NCBI RefSeq assembly: GCF_026191725.2
Contig: NZ_CP120863.1
Span: forward strand, 2,460,001 to 2,524,000
Reading direction: 5' to 3'
Origin: Roseibium porphyridii
GTDB lineage: Bacteria; Pseudomonadota; Alphaproteobacteria; Rhizobiales; Stappiaceae
DNA: 64,000 bases
Below the pieces are notes generated by a model. The model was not told where the DNA came from. It saw only the letters and a list, made by a program, of their open reading frames with translations, and made no database searches. Positions 25,992 through 36,988 of this stretch are shown one piece after another (position 1 is the first letter of the stretch; each line of letters begins with the position of its first letter). A program made the translations under genes and the position numbers.

Positions 25992-26948
25992 ATGAGACAC
26001 GATGCACTTAGCCAGATCCTGGACGCGCTGAAGCTGCGCGGGTCGATCTATTTTCACACCAACTTTTCACCGCCCTGGGCAGTTCAGGTGCCAGCCTTTG
26101 GCAACGTTGCTCGGTTCCATATGGCGATGCGTGGCGCCTGCTGGCTCCAGGTCGAAGGGCATTCTAGTCCCATCTATCTTGCTACCGGGGACCTCGTCGT
26201 CATTCCGCATGGTGCAGCACATGTCCTTTGCGATGAAGTTGGAAGGGAGGCAACGACCGTAGACCAGGTTCTTCAGGAAACCGGGTATTCAGGCGAAGGA
26301 GCGCTCTATTTCGGCGGGCCCGAAGAAGAACAAAGCTGCAAGCTGTTTTGCGGTCATTTTGAGTTTGAGGACGGATCCGTGCACCCGATCCTGGAGGCTT
26401 TGCCTGAGGTTATCCATGTCCCCAATACCGAGACAATGAACGCATTCTGGCTGGAAACGGTGATGCGTTTCGTTGCCAGTGAAGTCCGCGCGACCCTGCC
26501 AGGTTCAGATGCCATCGTGCACAGGCTGACGGAGATCATCTTCATTCAGGTGGTGCGCACATTCGTCGATCAACAGGGGGACAGGGCAGGGTGCCTCGCA
26601 GCCGTCCTCAATCCAAGGCTCGGACGCTCTATGTCCCAGATCCATCTGGCACCCGAGCAACCCTGGACGGTTGAAACGCTCGCTCGCGAGGCCGGCATGT
26701 CGCGCACTGTGTTTGCCGAGCGTTTTACCGATCTCGTCGGGATGACACCGCTCGCCTATGTCACGCATTGGCGTATGGAAAAGGCGCGTCGGGATATTCG
26801 GGAAACGGACCTGCCACTTATCGATATTGCGGAGAATATCGGCTACAGCTCAGAAGCCGCCTTCAACCGCGCCTTCAAACGTCAGTTCAACCAGACGCCA
26901 GGTCAAATGCGGCGTGTTGGCGACGCGACTTCCCTAGGTCAGGCATGA
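25992..26948 (+). CDS. AraC-family regulator with N-terminal cupin domain
   Basis: A 318-residue protein. Residues 1-190 form a cupin-type sensor domain (PAFGNVARFHMAMRGACWLQVEG...DLVVIPHGAAHVLCD) and residues 205-310 hold the two AraC helix-turn-helix motifs (LAREAGMSRTVFAERFTDLVG; IDIAENIGYSSEAAFNRAFKR). This cupin-AraC type is widespread in proteobacteria near small stress or redox genes. It is divergent from the SPW gene, and the two repeated 45-bp elements are the likely binding sites. Confidence 0.93.
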   Translation: MRHDALSQILDALKLRGSIYFHTNFSPPWAVQVPAFGNVARFHMAMRGACWLQVEGHSSPIYLATGDLVVIPHGAAHVLCDEVGREATTVDQVLQETGYSGEGALYFGGPEEEQSCKLFCGHFEFEDGSVHPILEALPEVIHVPNTETMNAFWLETVMRFVASEVRATLPGSDAIVHRLTEIIFIQVVRTFVDQQGDRAGCLAAVLNPRLGRSMSQIHLAPEQPWTVETLAREAGMSRTVFAERFTDLVGMTPLAYVTHWRMEKARRDIRETDLPLIDIAENIGYSSEAAFNRAFKRQFNQTPGQMRRVGDATSLGQA

Positions 26949-27045
26949 CAGAGGCACACCTTGGCCGGTGATCAAAGCCTGCTCTTGCTGCAACCGAGAG
27001 CACCAAATGCGCTTATCTCATACGATCGAAACTCGTTTGCCGTGC

Positions 27046-27741
27046 CTAGTGAGTTCGTGTTCCACCCTTCTGGAAAAGCAGAATATCCAACAGAAACGGA
27101 ACGTTGACTGCGCCCAGGAATGTTGGGGTCACCAGCGTTCCCTTTTCCACGAACTCTATGACACCCAATTGCGAATACAGTTCGAACAACCGCCCAGAAC
27201 CTTCCGTGAAATTGCTTTCAAGCGCATGTTTGGGATCTGAGAAGAAGTGGCGCAGCATCATGAGCGTTTCGATAGAAAACGTTTCGTGGTGGTCCCAAAG
27301 GGGAGAAAACGTCACGGTGAAATCGCGGATCGGTTCGATATCGCCACCGAGATGGTCCATCTGAGCGGATTGTGCATCATAGAAATCGGGCAGAAACTTG
27401 ATGCCATAGTCGGTGAGCGTATGGGCTTTCAGGATCTCTTTCAGGTTCTCAGGGACACCATCCGGATCCTCTTCGGTGTAGCCCAGATAGGACAGACGCG
27501 TATAAAGTTCGTTTGTCACGGATGTCACACCCGTCATGAACACAGGGGTTTTGTCCTCTGCCAGAAGGTTGATGCAACCTTGCAGATTTGATCTGTCACC
27601 CTTGCTCAAAGCATGAAACATGAAACAGGTCTCGGCCCACCAGTGCAAATGCTTCGGGTCGTCCGATACTGTATGCAGGACGAATTCCTCGTCAGCACCG
27701 TTGGTCACGGTTTTCGAAAACGCACCCTGCTTATCATTCAT
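27046..27741 (-). CDS. Hypothetical protein, family not recognised
   Basis: A 231-residue soluble protein, acidic, with many aromatic and histidine residues (HLHWWAETCFMFHALSKGD; FSPLWDHHETFS). It has no signal peptide or membrane helix and no catalytic motif I can name. The ATG at 27739-27741 is preferred over a TTG 33 bases upstream, because the upstream start would lie inside the terminator of the isocitrate dehydrogenase gene. It lies on the same strand as that gene but after its terminator, so it probably has its own promoter. Confidence 0.65.
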   Translation of the reverse strand: MNDKQGAFSKTVTNGADEEFVLHTVSDDPKHLHWWAETCFMFHALSKGDRSNLQGCINLLAEDKTPVFMTGVTSVTNELYTRLSYLGYTEEDPDGVPENLKEILKAHTLTDYGIKFLPDFYDAQSAQMDHLGGDIEPIRDFTVTFSPLWDHHETFSIETLMMLRHFFSDPKHALESNFTEGSGRLFELYSQLGVIEFVEKGTLVTPTFLGAVNVPFLLDILLFQKGGTRTH

Positions 27742-27772
27742 TGGTTGATCCGGAAGTGTTTGAGTTTGAAAC

Positions 27773-27799
27773 AAAAAAGGGCGGCCCAGGCCGCCCTTT
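27773..27799 (-). terminator. Intrinsic terminator of the monomeric isocitrate dehydrogenase gene
   Basis: A perfect 11-bp stem (27776-27786 with 27789-27799) around a two-base loop is followed on the minus strand by a run of six T. It starts 24 bases past the stop at 27823. Confidence 0.85.
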
Positions 27800-27822
27800 C
27801 AAACACAGGTTTAAGTATGCGG

Positions 27823-30135
<2,313 letters not shown>

Positions 30136-30234
30136 TCAATTGCCAGCCCTACGGAGGGAGAAGGCAGGGGATGTTCGGGGGAGTTCTAACAAACGGCTGC
30201 GAAAAGGCAATCGGGGCAAAAACGGAGCAGGGAG

Positions 30235-30777
30235 TCAGTCCTCCATTGCCGGAGAATGATGCGCAGTTGCGTATTCGGCTATGATGTTGCTGAAATCGCT
30301 GAAACTGACTTTGTATCCGACAGGATTGAGGCAGTGACCTTTCGCCCCGACGAGGCGATTTGCGAACTTGTAGGCCCTGTAAAACTTCGACTGGTTCAGG
30401 CTCTTCGCGAATTCCGGCTCCAGTTCCAGCATGATCATCGATGAGCCGCGGCTGCTCCAGGTCGTGATCTCGATGATCTTGGACCACGGGATGGTCCTAT
30501 CGGAAATCCTGGTGTCGGTGATGCCCTCCGGCCCGATTTCGATCGCCTGCCGTGGGTTCTTGATCAGACGGATGGTGCCGTAGATCCCTAGAAACCCGAA
30601 AAAGGCTACGCACAGGAGGCCAACAATCAATCCGTCGCCTTGACTGCCAGGTGCATCGAAGGCCCCGGTTGCCACAAACAGGCCGATCATGACGAAGGGC
30701 AGACATAAGGACAGGATGAGCAAGGATTTTCCAACAGACCTTTGAAAGGAAATGTGCTGGCTCGGGTCAATCTGCAC
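30235..30777 (-). CDS. STM3941-like membrane protein
   Basis: A 180-residue protein with two membrane helices near the N-terminus (LLILSLCLPFVMIGLFVATG and GLIVGLLCVAFFGFLGIYG), followed by a PH-like soluble part (AIEIGPEGITDTRISDRTIPWSKIIEI). This layout matches the STM3941 family of unknown function. The start is GTG 30775-30777 with CAAGG eight bases before it. It stands alone. Confidence 0.7.
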   Translation of the reverse strand: MQIDPSQHISFQRSVGKSLLILSLCLPFVMIGLFVATGAFDAPGSQGDGLIVGLLCVAFFGFLGIYGTIRLIKNPRQAIEIGPEGITDTRISDRTIPWSKIIEITTWSSRGSSMIMLELEPEFAKSLNQSKFYRAYKFANRLVGAKGHCLNPVGYKVSFSDFSNIIAEYATAHHSPAMED

Positions 30778-30899
30778 GTGCGTTTGCCTTGAAGTTCAAG
30801 AAAGAGCGTCAGAATTTAACAGCCGACCTGCTGGTGCTTCAAGCGCGTGTGCGAGCCCTTCCTAACCGCATTCTTTTGGGTCAGAAGACCTGGCGCGTG

Positions 30900-31322
30900 T
30901 CACGACTTCCAGAACTCCGTCGCACCTTCGGGCAAGATAGCCAGAACACGTTCAAGGTCCTTTGTGTCAATGGAAGACCTTCTAAGTGCTGCAGCAACGT
31001 CTTCTATGGCGCTGTCAGGCGCAAGATTGTGATCCTGCCGTACGGACTTCATTTCCATGATCAATACCGGACGGTCCGGAAATGGCGCGGGTGGTTCCAA
31101 TGGTTCCCAGTTTTCAAGGAAGATTGCACGCGTCACGGCTGGCAGAATGTCAGAAAATCGGAGCGCATCGCGGACGGTCAGATGCGAGCGAAATGTGTGC
31201 AACACTGCCCTTAGCGTATGATAGGCCTGATGGTGTGTCTGCAGCATGCAGGTGTCACGAACATCTTTGATAAAGGCATCGAAATCACGTGATGCATGAA
31301 AATAGGTTTGCGGCATGGGCAT
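30900..31322 (-). CDS. DUF2267-like protein
   Basis: A 140-residue helical protein. The central segment AYHTLRAVLHTFRSHLTVRDALRFSDILPAVTRAIFLENWEP and the later LERVLAILPEGATEFW follow the DUF2267 pattern, a family of unknown function common in stress-related loci. The ATG at 31320-31322 is taken as start, although the frame is open upstream; the upstream residues do not look conserved. It is divergent from the class III cyclase gene. Confidence 0.65.
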   Translation of the reverse strand: MPMPQTYFHASRDFDAFIKDVRDTCMLQTHHQAYHTLRAVLHTFRSHLTVRDALRFSDILPAVTRAIFLENWEPLEPPAPFPDRPVLIMEMKSVRQDHNLAPDSAIEDVAAALRRSSIDTKDLERVLAILPEGATEFWKS

Positions 31323-31456
31323 GGCTGAACCTGAGCGAAGATTGAGACGGGATCGTTCTGGTCTCAATGGGGCCTTTCTACCGACAGAGGCAAGGTCAGA
31401 ACGTTTCGATTGATGAGTTATGATATTCGCGAGACGGTGGAGCATGAAGGCGCAAT

Positions 31457-32629
31457 ATGATCGATAGCGGCAAGCTTGATGACCTGTTTTTGTGGATGCT
31501 GGATGGTGCCCGGCCAAGCGCGGATGCAAGAGCGATTGTCGGCGGTATTTGCGACGGCCTTCTTGAAGCCGGTCTGCCTTTGGAACGTTTTGCTCTGTTC
31601 ATCTATACACTTCACCCCAATCTTCAGGGCCGCCGGTTTCGATGGTTGAAGGGTGAGGGCGTCGACCAATCTGATGCCGACATGACGGCATTCGATGGTG
31701 CTGAATATTTAAACAATCCTCTGCCAACAGTTTTGAAGACAGGCAAGATGCTGCGTCGGAAACTATGTGATCCTGTGTGTCCGGACGACTTTCTGATCCT
31801 CAAGGAATTCCGAGGGGAGGGAATAACGGATTATGTGGTCCAACCGCTCTTTTTCACGACGGGCGAAACACACCTGGTAAGCTGGGCGACAAAAGCCGAC
31901 GGTGGATTTGACGACGACATGATAGCGGCGCTTGAGAAGATCCGCCTGCCGTTGGCGCGTCTCACGGAAACCTACATGCTGCGGCTCAATGCAGCCAATC
32001 TTCTGTCCGCCTATGTCGGCCGCGACAGCGGGTACAAGATCCTCTCCGGCCGGGTGCACCGGGGCGACCTTGAAGAGATTACAGCCTGTGTGGTGTTTGC
32101 AGACCTTGTCGCCTTCACGAAGTTCTCAAATTCCGCCTCAGCGGCCGAAGTGCTTGCCCGGCTTAACCGCTTCTATGATTGTCTGGTGCCACCAATCGTT
32201 GCGCGTGGGGGCGAAGTCTTGAAGTTCATGGGAGACGGTCTGCTTGCAATCTTTCCAATCTCCGAGAAACTCGACGACCGTTCAGCTTGCGAGGCTGCGC
32301 TTGAGGCACTCAGGGAGGCCTCGGGAGGCGGCGAGAAACCGGTGTTTTCTGATGCCGTGCCGCCCTTCCGGGCAGCTGTGCATCTGGGGCCGCTGCAATA
32401 TGGCAATATCGGTGCTTCGGACAGGCTTGATTTCACGGCAATTGGCCCGACGGTCAACCTTGCTGCGCGGATCCTTTCCTCCGCCATTCTGGTCAATGGC
32501 CAGACGGTCGTGTCTGAAAAAGTCGCCGAGCTGAGCGGGATCTCGACCATCGGCGCACCGACCTTCGAGCTGAAAGGATTTGAACGAACACAAGTTATTG
32601 TTCCCGTTCGTCATATGCCCGCGCATTAG
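31457..32629 (+). CDS. Class III adenylate/guanylate cyclase with N-terminal sensor domain
   Basis: A 390-residue soluble protein. The N-terminal 185 residues form a GAF-like region with no catalytic motif. The C-terminal catalytic domain has both metal-binding aspartates, D216 (VFADLVAFT) and D260 (KFMGDGLLAIFP), plus DFTAIGPTVNLAARI, so it should make a cyclic nucleotide, most likely cAMP. ATG 31457 follows GAAGG. The whole protein, not just the catalytic part, is paralogous to the DUF427-cyclase fusion at 51310: both share a TLHP/SLHP segment, a G(I/V)TDYV motif and the YLG/YVG linker before the cyclase. Confidence 0.92.
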   Translation: MIDSGKLDDLFLWMLDGARPSADARAIVGGICDGLLEAGLPLERFALFIYTLHPNLQGRRFRWLKGEGVDQSDADMTAFDGAEYLNNPLPTVLKTGKMLRRKLCDPVCPDDFLILKEFRGEGITDYVVQPLFFTTGETHLVSWATKADGGFDDDMIAALEKIRLPLARLTETYMLRLNAANLLSAYVGRDSGYKILSGRVHRGDLEEITACVVFADLVAFTKFSNSASAAEVLARLNRFYDCLVPPIVARGGEVLKFMGDGLLAIFPISEKLDDRSACEAALEALREASGGGEKPVFSDAVPPFRAAVHLGPLQYGNIGASDRLDFTAIGPTVNLAARILSSAILVNGQTVVSEKVAELSGISTIGAPTFELKGFERTQVIVPVRHMPAH

Positions 32630-32650
32630 CAACTCATAGCGTTGAGCTGC

Positions 32651-33046
32651 CTACTGAAATCGTCCGCCGCTTTCAATCACCTCAATTTTGTAGCCATCCG
32701 GATCCGTTGCAAAGAAGAAGCGCGCAACACGTTCACCTGCCGGCGCAAAGTCGACGATATCGCCGACTTCGATGCCAAGCATTTTTAGTCGGGAATGGTC
32801 ATGGTCTAGATCTGCAACCGTAACGGCAAGATGCCCATAGCCGTCGCCGAGGTCGTAGGGAGTTTTGCGGTCCTTGTTCAAGGTGAGTTCCAGTTCGAAC
32901 CCGGTCGTCTCGTTTTTCAGGTAGGTCAAGCGAAACGCATCGAAATCCAGTTGGTCTGTGATTTCGAGGTCGAATGCTCTTTTATACCAGTCTGCTGACC
33001 TGGCGTCGTCCAGAACCCTGATGCAGGTATGAACCATCTTTGCCAT
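32651..33046 (-). CDS. gloA: Lactoylglutathione lyase (glyoxalase I)
   Basis: A 131-residue VOC-fold protein that converts the methylglyoxal-glutathione adduct to S-lactoylglutathione. The family pattern MVHTCIRVLDDARSADWYKRAFDLE..., HLAVTV and the closing ATDPDGYKIEVIE is present, giving the metal ligands His, Glu, His and Glu. Start ATG has GGAGATT upstream. It converges with the cyclase gene and appears to be a single-gene unit. Confidence 0.9.
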   Translation of the reverse strand: MAKMVHTCIRVLDDARSADWYKRAFDLEITDQLDFDAFRLTYLKNETTGFELELTLNKDRKTPYDLGDGYGHLAVTVADLDHDHSRLKMLGIEVGDIVDFAPAGERVARFFFATDPDGYKIEVIESGGRFQ

Positions 33047-33125
33047 TGATAATCTCCATGAGGCGCGCGCTCTCCGAAGAGCGCACGCCGGTTTCTTTGA
33101 TGGGAAAACAGAATACCGAACTAAA

Positions 33126-34205
33126 CTATCGTCCGCTTACGGCAGTGCTCAGCGCTGGAAACCTGACGATCCTGTAGGTGCCGAGCGAGGCATCTTGACC
33201 ACCGTTCAAGACTGGAGAGCGGTGCAATTCGTTAATGGTTGCATAGACATATCCGTCAGCGCCGATTGAAAACCCGTCGGGCCAGGGCAGGTCCTCATCG
33301 GACTGAAAAAGCTCTTCGTAACTGCCGTCCGGCTTGGTGACGCCGATCGCATTGTCGGTCATTGCGGTGATATAGACATTGCCGCCTGTGTCGACGGTCG
33401 AGCCGTCGGAGATCGGCTTATCGCCATAGCGCTCCACGCGCGCGACCAGTTCGTCTTCACTCAGACTTTCGTCAAGAAGATCCTTCGTTTGGACACGGTA
33501 CATTGCACTGGCTGTCATCGGTGCGAAATAGACCCAGGTGTTGGTCGGATCGATCGTGATTGGATTGACCCCGATCTTTGCTGGATTGCCGCCCAGAAGA
33601 ATTTCGCGGCCATCAATGATCATAGGTGTGTCTTCGGGAGTGGTGAATTTCGATCCTTCCAGGACACGGCGTGCGCGCCCTGTTTCAAGATCTACAACGA
33701 TCAATGCCGAGTTCGCCCCATCACCGGTGTCGGAGATGTAGATCGCCTCGTGGTCACGGTCGACCGCAAGATCGTTCAGGAATGACGAGGGTCGAGATAC
33801 CGGCGCTCCGATATAGTGAATGGCGTGCAGCGTTTCAGTATTTGTGTCCCACCCGACGATACGTCCGGTCCGGTTTTCCCCCTGTCCGTCCAGCATCCAC
33901 AAAATACCGTCGCGGTCGGCTCGAAGACCCAGAACGCCGTTCAGCCCGTTGCCGTCTTCTTTCGGGGCTCGTGCCCAATCCTCAGTCGGATAAGGTTTGG
34001 TGCTGCCGTCGCTGAAGACTTCTACCACGCGCAACTCCGGTCCATAAAATTCATGCACTGACATGAACATGCGGCCGTCGGGGCCAATGGCCAGGTTTCC
34101 CGGCGGCATTGACTTTTCAAAGCTCAAATAGGTCTCAAGACCTTCCGCACTTGCTGGAACGGCGAGGCTGGCAACAATGCCTGCGGCGGCGAGTAGCTTT
34201 TTCAT
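33126..34205 (-). CDS. Exported major-royal-jelly/SMP-30-like beta-propeller protein
   Basis: A 359-residue protein with signal peptide (MKKLLAAAGIVASLAV, cleavage ASA-E) and a six-bladed beta-propeller pattern, including GLNGVLGLRADRDGILWMLD and FLNDLAVDRDHEAIYISDTG. This is the pattern of bacterial relatives of yellow/major-royal-jelly proteins and gluconolactonases. It probably acts in the periplasm on a lactone or similar compound. Start ATG 34203-34205 has AGGAGG six bases upstream. The LysR gene at 34298 is divergent and likely controls it. Confidence 0.8.
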   Translation of the reverse strand: MKKLLAAAGIVASLAVPASAEGLETYLSFEKSMPPGNLAIGPDGRMFMSVHEFYGPELRVVEVFSDGSTKPYPTEDWARAPKEDGNGLNGVLGLRADRDGILWMLDGQGENRTGRIVGWDTNTETLHAIHYIGAPVSRPSSFLNDLAVDRDHEAIYISDTGDGANSALIVVDLETGRARRVLEGSKFTTPEDTPMIIDGREILLGGNPAKIGVNPITIDPTNTWVYFAPMTASAMYRVQTKDLLDESLSEDELVARVERYGDKPISDGSTVDTGGNVYITAMTDNAIGVTKPDGSYEELFQSDEDLPWPDGFSIGADGYVYATINELHRSPVLNGGQDASLGTYRIVRFPALSTAVSGR

Positions 34206-34297
34206 AATGTCCTCCTCATGTGGATGCAGAGGGTTTAAATGTTTTATTTTTTCTGAAAAACTGTCCAAAAAGCGAAACCAGAATTCGAAAAAATCAA

Positions 34298-35212
34298 ATG
34301 TATAGTGTGCCCGATCTTCAGACGTTCGTGACCGTTGCCAAGTGTGGCGGGATAACCTCCGCAGCTGCGGAGCAGGGGCTGTCGGCCGCCACGGTCAGTC
34401 ATCGGATTGTCAAGTTGGAGAGCGCCCTGAACGTCACACTCTTTCACCGCAACAGCCGTAATTTCCGACTGACAGACGAGGGCCAGGTTTTTCTTGAACG
34501 GGTCGAGGCCATCTTGGAAGACCTGCAGCAGGCAGAGATCGAAGTCGGTAGCAGAACGCCTCACCTGCGTGGCCATTTGAGGGTGACATTGTCGCCATGG
34601 ATCCTGTCTCGATTCGTCTTGCCTCAATTGGCGGTGTTTCGAAAACAACATCCAGACCTCACGCTGGAATTCCTGGCCGTCGACCGCTTTGTTTCTCTGG
34701 TTGAAGAAGGGCAGGACTGCGCGATCAGGGTTGGAAAGCTGTCCGACAGCGCTCTTATCGCGCGAAAGCTGAGCGACAATGACCGGATCGTCTGTGCCTC
34801 TCCCGGATTTCTCGCTGATCATGGCGAACCAACGTCGATTGAAGAGCTTCGCGACAAGCCTTGGGTTTGCCTTCCCTGGCAGACCCAGCATGACGTCAAG
34901 GACATCAGGGGCCGAAAACGGCGCATGTCTGTATCGCGCAGCATTTTTGTGTCCAACTCCGACATGCTGACAAGCGGCGCGCTTGAAGGTCTCGGACTTG
35001 CTGTCAAATCGCGCCTTGCTGTCAAGGAAGAGCTTGAGAGCGGCCGTCTTGTGGAAGTGATGCCAGGGTGTCTAGATGCACCCGATGCGCCAATATCGTT
35101 CGTCTATGCAGCTGAAGGGCGGGCTGGACGGAAGATCAAGTCGTTCTACGAGTTCACGAAGGAGGCATTCCGTCTTGGCGCAGGAGACTTCTGTGCGAGG
35201 ACGAATGAATAG
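34298..35212 (+). CDS. LysR-family transcriptional regulator
   Basis: A 304-residue LysR protein. The DNA-binding domain is residues 1-60 (VPDLQTFVTVAKCGGITSAAAEQGLSAATVSHRIVKLE) and the effector domain follows (GHLRVTLSPWILSRFVLPQLAVF). The start is ATG 34298, since the frame upstream runs into sequence outside the family. It is divergent from the exported propeller protein with a 92-bp gap. It belongs to the group resembling DmlR-type regulators of carbon metabolism. Confidence 0.92.
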   Translation: MYSVPDLQTFVTVAKCGGITSAAAEQGLSAATVSHRIVKLESALNVTLFHRNSRNFRLTDEGQVFLERVEAILEDLQQAEIEVGSRTPHLRGHLRVTLSPWILSRFVLPQLAVFRKQHPDLTLEFLAVDRFVSLVEEGQDCAIRVGKLSDSALIARKLSDNDRIVCASPGFLADHGEPTSIEELRDKPWVCLPWQTQHDVKDIRGRKRRMSVSRSIFVSNSDMLTSGALEGLGLAVKSRLAVKEELESGRLVEVMPGCLDAPDAPISFVYAAEGRAGRKIKSFYEFTKEAFRLGAGDFCARTNE

Positions 35213-35280
35213 TCTCCAAACCTGAGGAAGCGAGTGGCCAGTCTTTCCAAGTCGATCCGGTTCGGTTACATCCCCGCAGT

Positions 35281-36093
35281 ATGAGCAAGAACGCAAATAT
35301 CAGAGAAGAAGCCAGGGCGGTGACCGCAAAACCGCCCGCGGTAATCCTTTGTGAGCCGCAGCTTGGTGAGAACATCGGAACGGCTGCAAGGGCCATGGCG
35401 AATTTCGGTCTTGTGGATCTGCGGATCGTAAATCCACGTGACGGATGGCCGAGCGAAAAGGCACGGGCTGCCGCGAGCCGAGCTGACCATGTCATCGAAA
35501 AGGTTCAGGTGTTCGAGAGTGTCGAAGCCGCGATCGCAGACCTGCGATTTGTCTATGCGACAACGGCGCGATCGCGCGAAGTGCCCAAGCCAGTGCGCGG
35601 ACCGGACGAAGCGGCGCAAAAGTCCGTGTCACTTGGGGACCAGGGGCACGCTACCGGCTATCTTTTCGGACGCGAACGATGGGGCTTGAACAACGAGGAA
35701 ATAGCCCTGGCGGACGAAATTGTCACTTTGCCGGTCGACCCCGACTTTGCATCCTTGAATATCGCACAGGCTGTGCTGGTCTGCGCCTATGAATGGCGCA
35801 AGACGGCAACATCGGGTGCGCTGCCGTTTCTCCTGTCCGAAGAGGAACATCCGCCGGCAACGAAAGACAACATTCTCAGGTTCTTTGAGCATCTTGAAGG
35901 TGCATTGGACACGGCCACTTTCTTTCGTCCACCCGAGCGTCGTCCTCACATGGTGCGAACTTTGCGGAACATATTTCAGAAAGCAGAACTGACTGAACAG
36001 GAAGTTCGTGCATTGCGCGGGGTGATTGCCTCGCTCGAAGGACGTCAGACCCGACCGCGCAAGGAGCGCGGAGACACTGGCAACGAGGAGTAG
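35281..36093 (+). CDS. trmJ: tRNA (cytidine/uridine-2'-O)-methyltransferase TrmJ
   Basis: A 270-residue SPOUT methyltransferase. The N-terminal half has the family motifs [22 protein letters not shown] (motif 1), [15 protein letters not shown] (motif 2) and [18 protein letters not shown] (motif 3, knot). It methylates the 2'-O of nucleotide 32 in tRNA using AdoMet. The C-terminal extension after residue 180 is helical as in TrmJ. It is followed within 20 bp by murI on the same strand. Confidence 0.92.
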   Translation: MSKNANIREEARAVTAKPPAVILCEPQLGENIGTAARAMANFGLVDLRIVNPRDGWPSEKARAAASRADHVIEKVQVFESVEAAIADLRFVYATTARSREVPKPVRGPDEAAQKSVSLGDQGHATGYLFGRERWGLNNEEIALADEIVTLPVDPDFASLNIAQAVLVCAYEWRKTATSGALPFLLSEEEHPPATKDNILRFFEHLEGALDTATFFRPPERRPHMVRTLRNIFQKAELTEQEVRALRGVIASLEGRQTRPRKERGDTGNEE

Positions 36094-36107
36094 GGGGCTT
36101 TGCGGGC

Positions 36108-36917
36108 GTGACGAGGCCGGTTCTGATATTCGATTCAGGTCTTGGTGGGCTCACGGTCCTGCGCGAGGCGCGGTATCTGTTGCCAGATGAGCCCTTGCTC
36201 TACGTCGCAGACGATGCCGCGTTTCCCATTGGCCGTTGGCCCGAACCAGAGCTCAAAGCCCGCCTCCTTGCTCTTTTTGAAAGGCTGATTGAGGCGCATC
36301 AGCCAAAAGCGGTGGTCATTGCCTGCAACACGGCTTTCACGCTTGCCGGCAGCGATCTTCGCAGCGCCCATCCGGACGTGCCCTTCGTCGGCACGGTTCC
36401 GGCGATCAAACCAGCGGCGGAGCAGACGTCTTCAGGTCTCATTTCCGTTCTGGCGACACCCGGCACGGTCCGCCGGACCTATACAAGAAGCCTCATCGAC
36501 AGTTTTGCCAGCCAGTGCCACGTACGCCTGGTTGGTTCCGATCTTCTTGCCGAGTTCGCTGAAAGGCATCTGCGTGGTGACACCGTCGGCGATGGTGACC
36601 TTCTGACAGAAATTGAAGACTGCTTTCTTGAACGCGATGGCAAGCGCACAGACATCATTGTGCTGGCCTGTACGCATTATCCATTTCTTGCGAACAGATT
36701 TCGCAAGATTGCCCCCTGGCCCGTGGACTGGCTTGACCCGGCAGAAGCCATTGCGCGGCAACTGATGCGGGTCGTGGGTGATGCACACCCGCGTTCAGCT
36801 GGCCGCATTCAAGACCGAGCGATCTTCACGTCGCAGCCTGATAATCCAGCCTTGGAACGGCTTCTTGCCGGGTTTGGACTGACCTTGCTGAAAGGCGGGT
36901 CTCCTGCTTTTGACTGA
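36108..36917 (+). CDS. murI: Glutamate racemase
   Basis: A 269-residue enzyme that makes D-glutamate for peptidoglycan. The family signatures are [12 protein letters not shown] near the N-terminus and the two catalytic cysteines in VIACNTAF and VLACTHYPF. The start codon is GTG 36108-36110, 14 bases after the trmJ stop, with a TAGGGGGC ribosome site. The conserved neighbourhood trmJ-murI-(c-di-GMP protein)-rpsD supports the call. Confidence 0.94.
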   Translation: MTRPVLIFDSGLGGLTVLREARYLLPDEPLLYVADDAAFPIGRWPEPELKARLLALFERLIEAHQPKAVVIACNTAFTLAGSDLRSAHPDVPFVGTVPAIKPAAEQTSSGLISVLATPGTVRRTYTRSLIDSFASQCHVRLVGSDLLAEFAERHLRGDTVGDGDLLTEIEDCFLERDGKRTDIIVLACTHYPFLANRFRKIAPWPVDWLDPAEAIARQLMRVVGDAHPRSAGRIQDRAIFTSQPDNPALERLLAGFGLTLLKGGSPAFD

Positions 36918-36988
36918 GCTGGTAAAGTCAAATTTTGGGCATGTCTTCGGCAATGAGTTGAAAGATGGCAGGTGGGTCGCCTTGAGAT

